Assembly: GCA_017962965.1 (NCBI GenBank)
Contig: JAGCUI010000013.1
Location: 28,299-92,298 of the forward strand
Reading direction: 5' to 3'
Length of the DNA: 64,000 bases
Source of the DNA: Treponema sp.
Lineage (GTDB): Bacteria; Spirochaetota; Spirochaetia; Treponematales; Treponemataceae
Shown here: positions 18,601-27,122 of the stretch, piece by piece
How the letters are laid out: each line of letters opens with the position of its first letter
Numbering within the stretch: position 1 is the first letter of the stretch
Position numbers and translations under genes: made by a program
The notes under the pieces: generated by a model
What the model was told of the DNA's origin: nothing
Database searches by the model: none
Seen by the model: the letters and a program-made list of their open reading frames with translations, nothing else

Positions 18601-18630
18601 GGATTACCGCGCTGCGCAAGCGCTTTTTTA
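18601..18630 (+). repeat. Degenerate dispersed repeat with terminator-like hairpin
   Basis: GGATTACCGCGCTGCGCAAG begins like the GGATTGC...CGCAATGACG repeat found at 45.6 kb and 50.9-51.2 kb. The GCGCT/AGCGC stem followed by six T residues could end the upstream operon. Confidence 0.45.
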
Positions 18631-18647
18631 AATGACAGGTTAAAACA

Positions 18648-18675
18648 GAAAGGGACTTTGTACAAAGTCCCTTTC
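18648..18675. terminator. Palindrome, possible terminator
   Basis: GGGACTTTGTACAAAGTCCC is a perfect 20-bp palindrome flanked by AAA and TTT. It lies between a plus-strand operon end and the minus-strand tRNA-Cys unit. There is no long T run, so its role as a terminator is uncertain. Confidence 0.5.
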
Positions 18676-18719
18676 CTATATGTAAACATCCCGGAGCTTT
18701 GCTACAACGGAATGGAAAC

Positions 18720-18747
18720 AAAAAAAAGCAACCGAAGTTGCTTTTTC
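18720..18747 (-). terminator. Intrinsic terminator of tRNA-Cys
   Basis: On the minus strand AAAAAGCAAC-TTCG-GTTGC is followed by eight T residues, a standard hairpin with a UUCG tetraloop. It lies directly after the tRNA gene. Confidence 0.85.
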
Positions 18748-18754
18748 TTGTAAG

Positions 18755-18826
18755 AGGTGTGGATAGGAGTTGAACCTACCAATAGCGGTTTTGCAGACCG
18801 ATCCCTTACCGCTTGGGTACCACACC
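18755..18826 (-). tRNA. tRNA-Cys (anticodon GCA)
   Basis: 72 nt without an encoded CCA. On the minus strand GGTGTGG pairs with CCACACC as the acceptor stem. The D arm is CCC...GGG, the anticodon loop is CTGCAAA (anticodon GCA), and the T arm is GTAGG-TTCAACT-CCTAT. The outermost anticodon-stem pair is a T-C mismatch; the other arms pair well. A promoter lies upstream and a UUCG-loop terminator follows, so it is a single-gene unit. Confidence 0.93.
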
Positions 18827-18843
18827 AAAAAGTTGTATTGGTA

Positions 18844-18872
18844 ATATAATATGAAACTAAAGGTTTTGTCAA
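18844..18872 (-). promoter_or_regulatory. Promoter of tRNA-Cys
   Basis: On the minus strand a perfect TTGACA -35 (18867-18872) is followed by a 17-base spacer and TTATAT (18844-18849), with the overlapping TATATT one base further on as an alternative -10. Confidence 0.75.
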
Positions 18873-18990
18873 TGCTTTTAAGACTCTGGCCCTTCAATTA
18901 TTCTTGTATAATCGTTTAAGTTGCTGTATCATTTTAATCATATTTTCATCAGAAAATTTATACACTTAAAAAAAAGAGGAAAATCTAACT

Positions 18991-20487
18991 ATGAAATTCT
19001 TAGATGTTCTTAATCAGATTGACAGCGTTGTTTGGGGTGTTCCAACAATGGTTCTTATTCTGATCACTGGATTGATTCTTACAATTCGTTGTCGTGGTAT
19101 CCAGTTTACAAAACTTGGTCGTGCATTCAAGCAGATTTTTAAGAAGAATGATGCACAGGGTGAACTTTCTGGCTTTTCTGCATTGTGTACAGCTCTTTCT
19201 GCTACAATCGGTACAGGTAACATTGTCGGTGTAGCAACTGCTATTTTAGGTGGTGGTCCTGGAGCTCTTTTCTGGATGTGGATTGCCGCTATTCTTGGAA
19301 CTGCAACAAAATATGCAGAATGTATGCTTGCCATTAAATACCGTGAAGTAAAACCAGACGGACATATTCTTGGTGGACCTTTCTATACAATCGAAAAGGG
19401 TATGAAGGAAAAAACAGGCTTTAGCTGGAAATGGCTTGCTATTCTTTTTGCAATCTTTGGTGCTCTTGCCGGTCTTCTTGGTATTGGTACAATGACACAG
19501 ATTAATGGTATTACAGATGCAGTTAATGGTGTATTCGATCCAAACAGTGCAAACATTGCATTTACTCTTGGAGAAAGATCATATACATGGGCAACAGTAA
19601 TTTCTGGTGCAATTGTAACAATCTTTGCTGCTCTCGTAATCATTGGTGGTCTTAAACGTATTTCTAAGGTTGCAGAAAAAGTTGTTCCTACAATGGCTAT
19701 TGTTTACGTTTTCCTTGGAGTTTCAGTACTCATTATGAATGCTACAAAGATTCCTGCAGCATTTGCTTTAATCTTTAAGTCAGCATTCGGTGCTTCTGCA
19801 GTAACAGCAGGTATTGCCGGATATGTAGTTAAGATGATTCTTGATTCAATGCGTAAGGGTATTGCAAGAGGTATCTTCTCTAACGAAGCTGGTCTTGGTT
19901 CTGCTCCAATCGCTGCAGCTCCAGTACAGACAGAAGAACCTGTAGAACAGGGTCTTGTAAACATGACAGGTACAGTAATCGATACACTCATCATCTGTAC
20001 TATGACAGGTCTTGCAATCGTTCTCGCTTTCTTTGGAGACATCCTTGCTCCAGGCGGATTAGTTTATGAAATGAAAGACGGTGCTCTTACTCTTGTAAGC
20101 AACTGGAATGCCGGACTCGAAGGTTCACAGCTTACTGCTGCTGCATTCTCAAGAGTATTAGGTGGAGACCACAAATCAGTTCAGTTCCTTCTTATGCTTT
20201 GTCTTGCTTTCTTTGCATTCACAACAATTCTTGGTTGGGATTACTACTCAGAAAAATGTCTTGAATATATTTCAAACGGAAAAATGAAATTTGTAATGGC
20301 TTACAGAATTCTTTATATTCTTGCTGTAGCAATTGGTCCTTACTTTGCAGTTGAAGAAGTATTCCAGATTGCAGATATTACAAACGGATTGATGGCCATT
20401 CCAAACTGTATTTCGTTGATTGTACTTTCGGGCGTTGTTGCTAAAGAAACAAAGAAATATTTTGAAAAATATCCAACATTAGGTTAG
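18991..20487 (+). CDS. Sodium:alanine/glycine-type amino acid symporter (AGCS family)
   Basis: 498 residues with about ten membrane helices. Family signatures are clear: the sodium-site region ALSATIGTGNIVGVATAI, the GGGPGALFWMW segment right after it, and the later GIFSNEAGLGSAPIAAA block. The protein would import small neutral amino acids such as alanine or glycine with sodium across the inner membrane. AGAGGA precedes the ATG. It is followed after 15 bases by argC on the same strand, possibly one transcript. Confidence 0.92.
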   Translation: MKFLDVLNQIDSVVWGVPTMVLILITGLILTIRCRGIQFTKLGRAFKQIFKKNDAQGELSGFSALCTALSATIGTGNIVGVATAILGGGPGALFWMWIAAILGTATKYAECMLAIKYREVKPDGHILGGPFYTIEKGMKEKTGFSWKWLAILFAIFGALAGLLGIGTMTQINGITDAVNGVFDPNSANIAFTLGERSYTWATVISGAIVTIFAALVIIGGLKRISKVAEKVVPTMAIVYVFLGVSVLIMNATKIPAAFALIFKSAFGASAVTAGIAGYVVKMILDSMRKGIARGIFSNEAGLGSAPIAAAPVQTEEPVEQGLVNMTGTVIDTLIICTMTGLAIVLAFFGDILAPGGLVYEMKDGALTLVSNWNAGLEGSQLTAAAFSRVLGGDHKSVQFLLMLCLAFFAFTTILGWDYYSEKCLEYISNGKMKFVMAYRILYILAVAIGPYFAVEEVFQIADITNGLMAIPNCISLIVLSGVVAKETKKYFEKYPTLG

Positions 20488-20502
20488 TAAAGCAGGAAGA
20501 TT

Positions 20503-21447
20503 ATGAGTTACAAAGTTTTTATTGACGGAAAGGAAGGCACAACAGGCCTCAAGATTTTTGAACGTTTTGAAAAACGCAATGATATTGAGTTAATCACTAT
20601 TGATGAAGATAAGAGAAAGGACCCTGTAGAAAAGGCAAAGCTTATTAATGCTTCTGATTTTACATTCCTTTGTCTGCCTGATGCCGCTGCAATTGAATCT
20701 GCTGCTTTGTGTACAAATCCAAACACAAAGATTATTGACGCATCTACAGCACACCGTGTAAACCCTGAATGGGCATACGGTTTTCCTGAGCTCGATAAAA
20801 GCTTTAGAGACAAAATAACTTCTTCTCACAGGGTAGCAGTTCCGGGCTGTTATGCTTCGGGTACAATTGCTATCCTCTATCCTCTTGTTAAAAGCGGAAT
20901 TATGCCTAAGGATTATCCTGTTCTTGTACATGCCGTTAGCGGTTACTCAGGAGCAGGTAAAAAGGCAATTGCTCAGTACGAGGATCCTCAGAGAGATAAT
21001 TCTTTAAAATCTCCTCGTCTTTATGCCCTTACACAGATGCACAAGCATCTTCCCGAAATGAAGATAATTTCAGGTCTTGATTTTGAACCTATTTTTACTC
21101 CATATATCTGCGATTATTTTCAGGGAATGACTGTAACTGTGGGACTTCATACACGCATGCTTGGTAAAAAGGTTACTGCAAAGGATGTATGGGAAATGTT
21201 TTCAAAGCATTATGACGGCTGCCGTTTTGTTAGTGTTGCAGGCTTTATGGGAGAAGGCGTTCTTACAGAACCATTTATTCCTTCAAATACACTTGCAGGC
21301 ACAAACAATATGGAAATCTTTGTTTATGGAAACGACGACCGTATTGTAATCACCACTCGTTTTGATAACCTTGGAAAGGGTGCAAGCGGGGCAGCAGTAC
21401 AGTGCATGAACATAATGATGGGAATTGACGAAGGAACCAGCCTTTAA
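20503..21447 (+). CDS. argC: N-acetyl-gamma-glutamyl-phosphate reductase (short type)
   Basis: 314 residues, the short class-2 form. An N-terminal Rossmann domain starts KVFIDGKEGTTGLKI, with FLCLPDAAAIE around residue 60, and the catalytic cysteine is Cys116 in VAVPGCYASG. The protein reduces N-acetylglutamyl phosphate to the semialdehyde with NADPH in arginine synthesis. No other arg gene is nearby; it follows an amino acid symporter. AGGAAG precedes the ATG. Confidence 0.92.
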   Translation: MSYKVFIDGKEGTTGLKIFERFEKRNDIELITIDEDKRKDPVEKAKLINASDFTFLCLPDAAAIESAALCTNPNTKIIDASTAHRVNPEWAYGFPELDKSFRDKITSSHRVAVPGCYASGTIAILYPLVKSGIMPKDYPVLVHAVSGYSGAGKKAIAQYEDPQRDNSLKSPRLYALTQMHKHLPEMKIISGLDFEPIFTPYICDYFQGMTVTVGLHTRMLGKKVTAKDVWEMFSKHYDGCRFVSVAGFMGEGVLTEPFIPSNTLAGTNNMEIFVYGNDDRIVITTRFDNLGKGASGAAVQCMNIMMGIDEGTSL

Positions 21448-21557
21448 TCAATAATTTAAGGATTCAGATATCTATTCACACAGGATGATTTTAACTAAAG
21501 AAACATTGATTTTTATCCGATACTATAAAAAGGAAAGTATTCTTCAGGGAGATAGAC

Positions 21558-22574
21558 GTGGATAAGTCTGAATTTACAAATATATTATTGAACGTTCCAA
21601 AAGCAGAACTACATATTCACCTCGAAGCAGTAATCACTCTTTCATCTGTTAAAAAATTGTATAAAAAATGCAATGGCGCAGAAATGACAAAAGAGGATCA
21701 GAAGGCGCTTTTTGCCTATGATGATTTGAACGGGTTTATTAAATCCTTCTTAAAGGTTCAGGAATTATTTACTGTAGAAGACGATTTTAACCTTGTTTTT
21801 GATGATCTTAAAAAATATCTTGTAGAAAATAAGATTAATTACTGCGAAGTATTCTTTGCTCCAACTGCTTTCCTCAAAAAAGGTTTCAGCTATGAAAAAA
21901 TGGTAGAAATCTTCCACAAAAAAATTACAGAAATCAAAGAAAAAGAAAATATCGGCATCAAGCTTTTAATGGATGTTTCAAGAACATTCGGCTGCGAAAA
22001 TGCCATGAATAATTATAAGCTTTTAAAAGAATATCCTTGCGAAGATATTATTGGTATAGGTCTTGGCGGGGCAGAACAGAAAGGTCCTGCAAAAGACTTT
22101 GCTCCAGTTTTTGAGCTTGCAATTAAAGAAGGATATAAGGCTGTAGCACATGCGGGAGAAGACGTGGGTCCTGAATCAATCTGGGATGCAATCAACGCTC
22201 TTCATGCACAGAGAATCGGACACGGAACTACAGCTATCCAGGATGAAAAACTCATGCAGAATCTTGTGGACACTCAGCTTCCTATAGAAATCTGTATTAC
22301 AAGTAACACCTTTACAAAGGCAGTTGTAAAAGAAGCAAAGGATCATCCTGTAAGAACTTACTACGACAAGGGTATGCTCTTAACTATAAACACAGACGAT
22401 CCTGTTTTCTTTAAAACAACCTTAATCGACGAATTCTGGATTTGTTATAAAGAATTAAACTTTACTCTCGAAGAAATCAAACAGCTTGTTAAAAACGGCT
22501 TTAATGCTTCATTCCTTTCGGACAAAGAAAAGAAGGACTGGTGCAAAGAAGTTGACGAAAAATTTCAGTTTTAA
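21558..22574 (+). CDS. Adenosine deaminase family protein
   Basis: 338 residues from a GTG start preceded by GGGAG. Metal and catalytic residues are visible: His19 and His21 in ELHIHLEA, His198 and Glu201 in AHAGED, His222 in RIGHGT, and Asp280-Asp281 in NTDDPVFF. It would deaminate adenosine (or a related purine such as adenine) to the inosine-type product for purine salvage. The glycine that usually follows HxHLE is alanine here, a mild departure that may shift substrate preference. A methyltransferase gene starts 12 bases downstream. Confidence 0.88.
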   Translation: MDKSEFTNILLNVPKAELHIHLEAVITLSSVKKLYKKCNGAEMTKEDQKALFAYDDLNGFIKSFLKVQELFTVEDDFNLVFDDLKKYLVENKINYCEVFFAPTAFLKKGFSYEKMVEIFHKKITEIKEKENIGIKLLMDVSRTFGCENAMNNYKLLKEYPCEDIIGIGLGGAEQKGPAKDFAPVFELAIKEGYKAVAHAGEDVGPESIWDAINALHAQRIGHGTTAIQDEKLMQNLVDTQLPIEICITSNTFTKAVVKEAKDHPVRTYYDKGMLLTINTDDPVFFKTTLIDEFWICYKELNFTLEEIKQLVKNGFNASFLSDKEKKDWCKEVDEKFQF

Positions 22575-22586
22575 TTTTTCCCCGCT

Positions 22587-23381
22587 ATGACAAATATCGA
22601 AAAATACTACAATAAGTTTCACGAAGAGCACAGGCTTAAAACACGCCACGGCATGGTTGAATTTTTAACTTCATATTTTTATATAAACGAATGCATTCAG
22701 AAAGTAAAAGAGCAGACTAAAAAAGAAAATGCAGAAATAAAAATTGCAGATATCGGAGCTGGAACCGGGGCATATTCTAGTGTACTTTGTAAAGAAGGTT
22801 ATGATGTAACTGCAGTTGAGCTTGTAAAACATAATCTTGATATTTTAAGAAGCAGGCACGAAAATATCAAAACGTGGCAGGGAAACGCCATGAATCTTTC
22901 TTTTTTGGACGACCAAACCTTTGATGTTACAATTGTTTTTGGCCCCTTATATCACCTTCACAAAGAAGAAGATAAACTTAAAGCCTTAAACGAAGCCAAA
23001 AGAATTACAAAAAAGGGCGGATTCATCCTTGTTGCCTATGTGATGAACGAATACAGCGTAATTTCTTATTGTTTTAAAGAGCATAAATATAAAGAAGTAG
23101 CAGAAAAAAACGGTTTAAGCCCTGATTTTCATATCATTTCCAAAGAAGATGAGCTTTATGATTATGTAAGACTTAGTGATATAGAAGAATTAAACAAAAA
23201 AGCATGTCTTAACAGGGTAAAAATCATCTCTGCCGACGGTCCTGCAGATTTTATGAGGCGTGAATTAAACGAAATGAGTGATGATGAATTCAAAGCCTTC
23301 TGTGATTTTGTGCTTTTGCTTAGCCAGAGAGCGGACTTAATGGGCGCTTCGAGTCACACTGTAGACATTTTACAGAAATAA
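22587..23381 (+). CDS. Class I SAM-dependent methyltransferase
   Basis: 264 residues. Motif I is IADIGAGTGAYSSVLC (about residues 48-63). The acidic SAM-ribose residue follows in VTAVELV, and motif IV-like VTIVFGPLYHLHKEEDK plus the post-motif KKGGFILVAYV are present. The GPLYHL form is common in small-molecule methyltransferases of gut bacteria. The substrate is not evident. It lies 12 bases after the deaminase gene in the same direction. Confidence 0.85.
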   Translation: MTNIEKYYNKFHEEHRLKTRHGMVEFLTSYFYINECIQKVKEQTKKENAEIKIADIGAGTGAYSSVLCKEGYDVTAVELVKHNLDILRSRHENIKTWQGNAMNLSFLDDQTFDVTIVFGPLYHLHKEEDKLKALNEAKRITKKGGFILVAYVMNEYSVISYCFKEHKYKEVAEKNGLSPDFHIISKEDELYDYVRLSDIEELNKKACLNRVKIISADGPADFMRRELNEMSDDEFKAFCDFVLLLSQRADLMGASSHTVDILQK

Positions 23382-23534
23382 CAAATCATTTATAATTTTA
23401 ATAATTACTTATTTTTTCTTAGGAATAATTTAGTTTAATCTTAGTACACTTTCATGCTGGCACAGTCGATGTGATGTATATTAGACTTAAGAACTTGAAA
23501 AACAGTTCTAGTTTTACTTTAAGGAGATTAAACT

Positions 23535-24161
23535 ATGAAAAGAACAACTAAAACAGTAATGGCCGTATCATTAATGGCACTCGCATTCTCGACATCACTT
23601 TTTGCAAATAATAATATCAATGCAAATAAGACTACAACAACAACTACAACAGTAACTACTACAACAACTACAACTGTTGTAACAGAAGACGACAACAAAG
23701 GTTCAAATAAAGACAGCCGTATGGATGCAGAACGCAGAAGAAGAGAAGAAATCCGTAGAGCAGAAGAAGCAAAACGCCAGGAAGAACTTAGAAAGGCAGA
23801 AGAAAAACGCCAGGCAGAGCTTAAAAAAGCTGAAGAAAAACGCAAGGCCGAAGAAGCTAAACGCAAAGCAGAAGAAGAAAAAAAGCGTAAGGCCGAAGAA
23901 GCTAAGCGTCAGGCAGAACTTAAAAAGGCCGAAGAAAAAAGAAAGGCTGAACTTAAGAAAGCTGAAGAAAAGAGAAAGGCTGAAGAAGCAAAACGTAAGG
24001 CTGATCAGGCAAAACGCCGCTGCAATCCTTCAAATGTTCGTGTTGTAGAACCAAGAAGAGTCAGCTCAACTTCTACAAACACAAAAGACAAGACTACAGC
24101 TGCATCAACTGCAAAGGTTTCTGTAAGTCTTGCATTACCACAGGTTAAAATTACTTTCTAG
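23535..24161 (+). CDS. Secreted low-complexity protein: Thr tract plus KEA coiled coil
   Basis: 208 residues. A signal peptide (about 1-25, ending SLFA) is followed by an Asn-rich link, a threonine tract (about 34-55), and a charged helix (about 68-162) made of repeated EAKRK/AEEKRK/AELKK units that should form a long single helix or coiled coil. The tail carries a lone Cys and ends in a hydrophobic strand (SVSLALPQVKITF). The TolA-like middle suggests a periplasm-spanning or envelope-linking role, but there is no TolA or TonB end domain. AAGGAG precedes the ATG. Function unknown. Confidence 0.7.
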   Translation: MKRTTKTVMAVSLMALAFSTSLFANNNINANKTTTTTTTVTTTTTTTVVTEDDNKGSNKDSRMDAERRRREEIRRAEEAKRQEELRKAEEKRQAELKKAEEKRKAEEAKRKAEEEKKRKAEEAKRQAELKKAEEKRKAELKKAEEKRKAEEAKRKADQAKRRCNPSNVRVVEPRRVSSTSTNTKDKTTAASTAKVSVSLALPQVKITF

Positions 24162-24193
24162 TAATTTTATATATAATCCTTTTTTATAACACT

Positions 24194-24868
24194 TTACTTT
24201 AGGGCGGCAGTTGCGTTTGTGATTGCTGCCCTTATTGTATCCGGATACATTGCGGCAAACTGAGCGTAATTATATTTTCCGTCCACAATCAGAATTACCT
24301 TGCTTGTGTATTCTGAGCTTTGAGCATTTGAAATAAGCTTTCCGTTTTCATTTGTAATATCAACAAAGGCAGTTACCTTGCCCCTCATAGTTCCGTTTTT
24401 TTTGTAGCCTTCGTCCATTTCCTTTTCTATAAAAACAGTGACGTATGCAAAGGCTTTAGCCCCGGTTTTTTCTTTTATTAAGATTGCAGCTTTATTTTTT
24501 TCAGGCAGTCGTCTGTAGCCTGTAATGCTTGCGTAATCTTCTCCGATGTAATAATTGCTTTCTTCTGCCTGTTTATATTCGCTTGAATTAATGATGTCTG
24601 ATTTTGGAACAAGCTTAAAGCCTTTTAGGGTGAGATTTTCGTTTACAGAATCTTCTATTAGTTTATAAAAATTTATTGTTGTATTTGAAGAATTGATTTC
24701 GTTATCTATGTTTCCGTCGGCCCAGTTTATAGTTGAGTTTGTAATGATTGTCATGAGCGCGAGGGGAGAATATTTTTTGGCATCAAATTTTGCCTTTGCA
24801 AATAAAAGAATTGCGGTTAAAGAAAGAATTGAAAAAAAGGCAGCCAGAGTTTTTTTAGTAAAATGCAT
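24194..24868 (-). CDS. Membrane-anchored or secreted protein of unknown function
   Basis: 224 residues from the ATG at 24868, chosen because GGAG lies upstream and a signal-type helix (about 6-24, LAAFFSILSLTAILLFA) follows at once; the longer frame has no ribosome site. The mature part includes an alpha/beta section with FVDITNENGKLISNAQSSEY and ends AAITNATAAL. The pattern recalls lipoprotein-like penicillin-binding-protein activators (LpoB/CsgG type), but I would not assign that. Convergent with the KEA-rich protein gene. Confidence 0.6.
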   Translation of the reverse strand: MHFTKKTLAAFFSILSLTAILLFAKAKFDAKKYSPLALMTIITNSTINWADGNIDNEINSSNTTINFYKLIEDSVNENLTLKGFKLVPKSDIINSSEYKQAEESNYYIGEDYASITGYRRLPEKNKAAILIKEKTGAKAFAYVTVFIEKEMDEGYKKNGTMRGKVTAFVDITNENGKLISNAQSSEYTSKVILIVDGKYNYAQFAAMYPDTIRAAITNATAALK

Positions 24869-24957
24869 CTTATTTCTCCATGAATAATTCATTATACAAC
24901 CATTTACATTTTTTTGCATTTGTTGATTAATTACTTTTTTACCGTTAAAATAGGAAT

Positions 24958-26856
24958 ATGAGTGATTATACAAATTTGTTACCTGTAAGAGTTGGTATAG
25001 ATGTTGGTTCTACAACAGTAAAAGTTGCTATTCTTGATGATGATGACAAGCTTATTTATGGAGATTATCAGCGTCACCGTGCAGATATTAGAAGCACAAT
25101 TATAAATGTTGTAAATAAGGCGCTTGATTTTCTTGAAAAGAAAAGTTCAGCAGGTGCAAATCAGACTCTTACAATTAAAGTAACAGGTTCGGGCGGACTT
25201 TCTGTTTCCCAGTGGCTCAATATTCCTTTTATTCAGGAAGTAATTGCTGCTACAACCTCGGTAAAAAAAATCATTCCACAGACAGACGTAGTAATTGAAC
25301 TTGGTGGTGAAGATGCCAAGATTACATATTTTAAAGGCGGAGTAGAGCAGCGCATGAATGGTACTTGTGCCGGAGGAACCGGTGCATTTATAGACCAGAT
25401 GGCAGCTCTTCTGGAAACAGATGCTTCGGGCTTAAACGAGCTTGCAAAGGGTGCAAAACAGATTTATCCGATTGCAGCACGCTGTGGTGTATTTGCCAAA
25501 ACAGATATCCAGCCTTTAATTAACGAAGGGGCCCGAAGAGAAGACATTGCAGCATCAATTTTCCAGGCAGTTGTAAGCCAGACAATTTCGGGGCTTGCCT
25601 GTGGTAAACCGATTCGTGGTCATGTTGCATTTTTAGGTGGACCTCTTCACTTTCTGGATCAGCTTCGTTTCCGTTTTATAGACACATTAAAGCTTAAAGA
25701 TGATGAAATCATTGTTCCGGAAGACAGCCAGCTTTTTGTTGCAAGCGGTTGTGCTTTTGGTGCAGAAAGAAAATTCCTGGATGCAGGAGAGTCATTTAAG
25801 TTTCCTACAATCAAAGAATTCCGCGACAGCTTACAGAATCTTGTTGGAGCTGAATTAAGCGAAGTTCAGCGCCTTGAGCCTCTTTTTAAAAATCAGGCAG
25901 AGCTTGATGAATTTGAAGTAAGACATTCTGAGCAGAAGGCAAAGCGCGGAGATTTAAATAAAACTCACGGTCCTGTTTTCCTTGGTTTGGATTCCGGTTC
26001 TACAACTACAAAGGCCTGTCTTATCGATAAGGACGGAAGAATCATCTGGGACTTTTATGCACACAATCAGGGAAATCCAGTTGAGCTTGCAGTTCAGGTT
26101 TTAAAAGATTTATACAATAAATTACCGGATGATGTTTATATTGCAAGAGCCGTTTCTACAGGTTACGGTGAAGCACTTTTCCAGGCAGCACTTGGTGTAG
26201 ACTCAGGCGAAGTTGAAACTATTACTCACTTCCGCGCTGCAAACTTCTTTGTTCCGGGCGTTGAATTCTTACTTGATATTGGCGGCCAGGATATGAAGTG
26301 TCTTCGCATGAAGGACGGTGCAATTGTTTCCATTCAGTTGAACGAAGCATGTTCTTCGGGCTGTGGTTCCTTCCTGGATAACTTTGCAAACACAATGGGC
26401 ATGGACGTAAAGGAATTTGGAAAGATTGCCCTTATGGCACAAAAGCCTGTAGACCTTGGTTCACGCTGTACTGTATTTATGAACAGCCGCGTTAAACAGG
26501 CTCAGAAGGAAGGTGCTTCTGTTGCCGACATTGCAGCTGGTCTTTCTTATTCGGTTATTAAAAATGCATTGTTCAAGGTAATCAAGCTTCGTAAGGCTAG
26601 TGATATTGGAGAAAAGGTTGTTGTTCAGGGTGGTACATTCTTTAACGACGCAATTCTCCGTGCCTTTGAAAAGATTGCGGGAGTAAGCGTATACAGACCT
26701 GACGTTGCGGGATTGATGGGCGCTTACGGTTCTGCTTTAACAGCTTACGACCAGTGGCTTGATTTAATGGAACCAAAACCGGGCGAGCCTGAGGGGACTG
26801 TGCATGATGTGCGCTCTGGTATAGCAACGCTCAAGGATCTTGAAACTTCCACGTAG
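24958..26856 (+). CDS. Acyl-CoA dehydratase activase-like ATPase, N-terminal part (frameshifted gene)
   Basis: 632 residues holding two BadF/BcrA/HgdC-type ASKHA ATPase domains. Domain 1 (about 1-275) has [25 protein letters not shown] and the cluster-ligand region [13 protein letters not shown]. Domain 2 (about 343-610) has [24 protein letters not shown] and [13 protein letters not shown]. Related activators use ATP and a [4Fe-4S] cluster to send one high-potential electron to 2-hydroxyacyl-CoA dehydratases. The frame stops at TAG (26854-26856), just before the point where the family continues into its cysteine motif. The remaining two thirds of the usual 1400-1500-residue protein continue in the next frame. 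Confidence 0.85.
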   Translation: MSDYTNLLPVRVGIDVGSTTVKVAILDDDDKLIYGDYQRHRADIRSTIINVVNKALDFLEKKSSAGANQTLTIKVTGSGGLSVSQWLNIPFIQEVIAATTSVKKIIPQTDVVIELGGEDAKITYFKGGVEQRMNGTCAGGTGAFIDQMAALLETDASGLNELAKGAKQIYPIAARCGVFAKTDIQPLINEGARREDIAASIFQAVVSQTISGLACGKPIRGHVAFLGGPLHFLDQLRFRFIDTLKLKDDEIIVPEDSQLFVASGCAFGAERKFLDAGESFKFPTIKEFRDSLQNLVGAELSEVQRLEPLFKNQAELDEFEVRHSEQKAKRGDLNKTHGPVFLGLDSGSTTTKACLIDKDGRIIWDFYAHNQGNPVELAVQVLKDLYNKLPDDVYIARAVSTGYGEALFQAALGVDSGEVETITHFRAANFFVPGVEFLLDIGGQDMKCLRMKDGAIVSIQLNEACSSGCGSFLDNFANTMGMDVKEFGKIALMAQKPVDLGSRCTVFMNSRVKQAQKEGASVADIAAGLSYSVIKNALFKVIKLRKASDIGEKVVVQGGTFFNDAILRAFEKIAGVSVYRPDVAGLMGAYGSALTAYDQWLDLMEPKPGEPEGTVHDVRSGIATLKDLETST

Positions 26857-27122
26857 ACCTTGAATTAACGCGATGCGGAAAGTGTCAGAATAACTGTCTT
26901 TTAACTATAAATACATTTACAACAGGAAAAGAAAAAAGAACCTTTATTACCGGTAACCGCTGCGAAAAGGGTGCCGAGCTTGAAGGAAACATCATAGACG
27001 CAAGCAACAAAAAGAATACAGGGCTTGATGGCGAAGATGATTCAGGACCATTACCAAATCTTTTTGAATGGAAATATAAGCGCCTCTTTAATTACGTTCC
27101 AAGAAAACCGGAAGAAGCTCCA

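Noticed and set aside
23458..23475. TGGCAC resembling a sigma-54 -24 box
   Set aside because: The matching GC of a -12 box is not at the required spacing.
23725..24048. Lys/Arg-rich frame within the KEA protein
   Set aside because: A +1-frame shadow of the repeated KEA codons.
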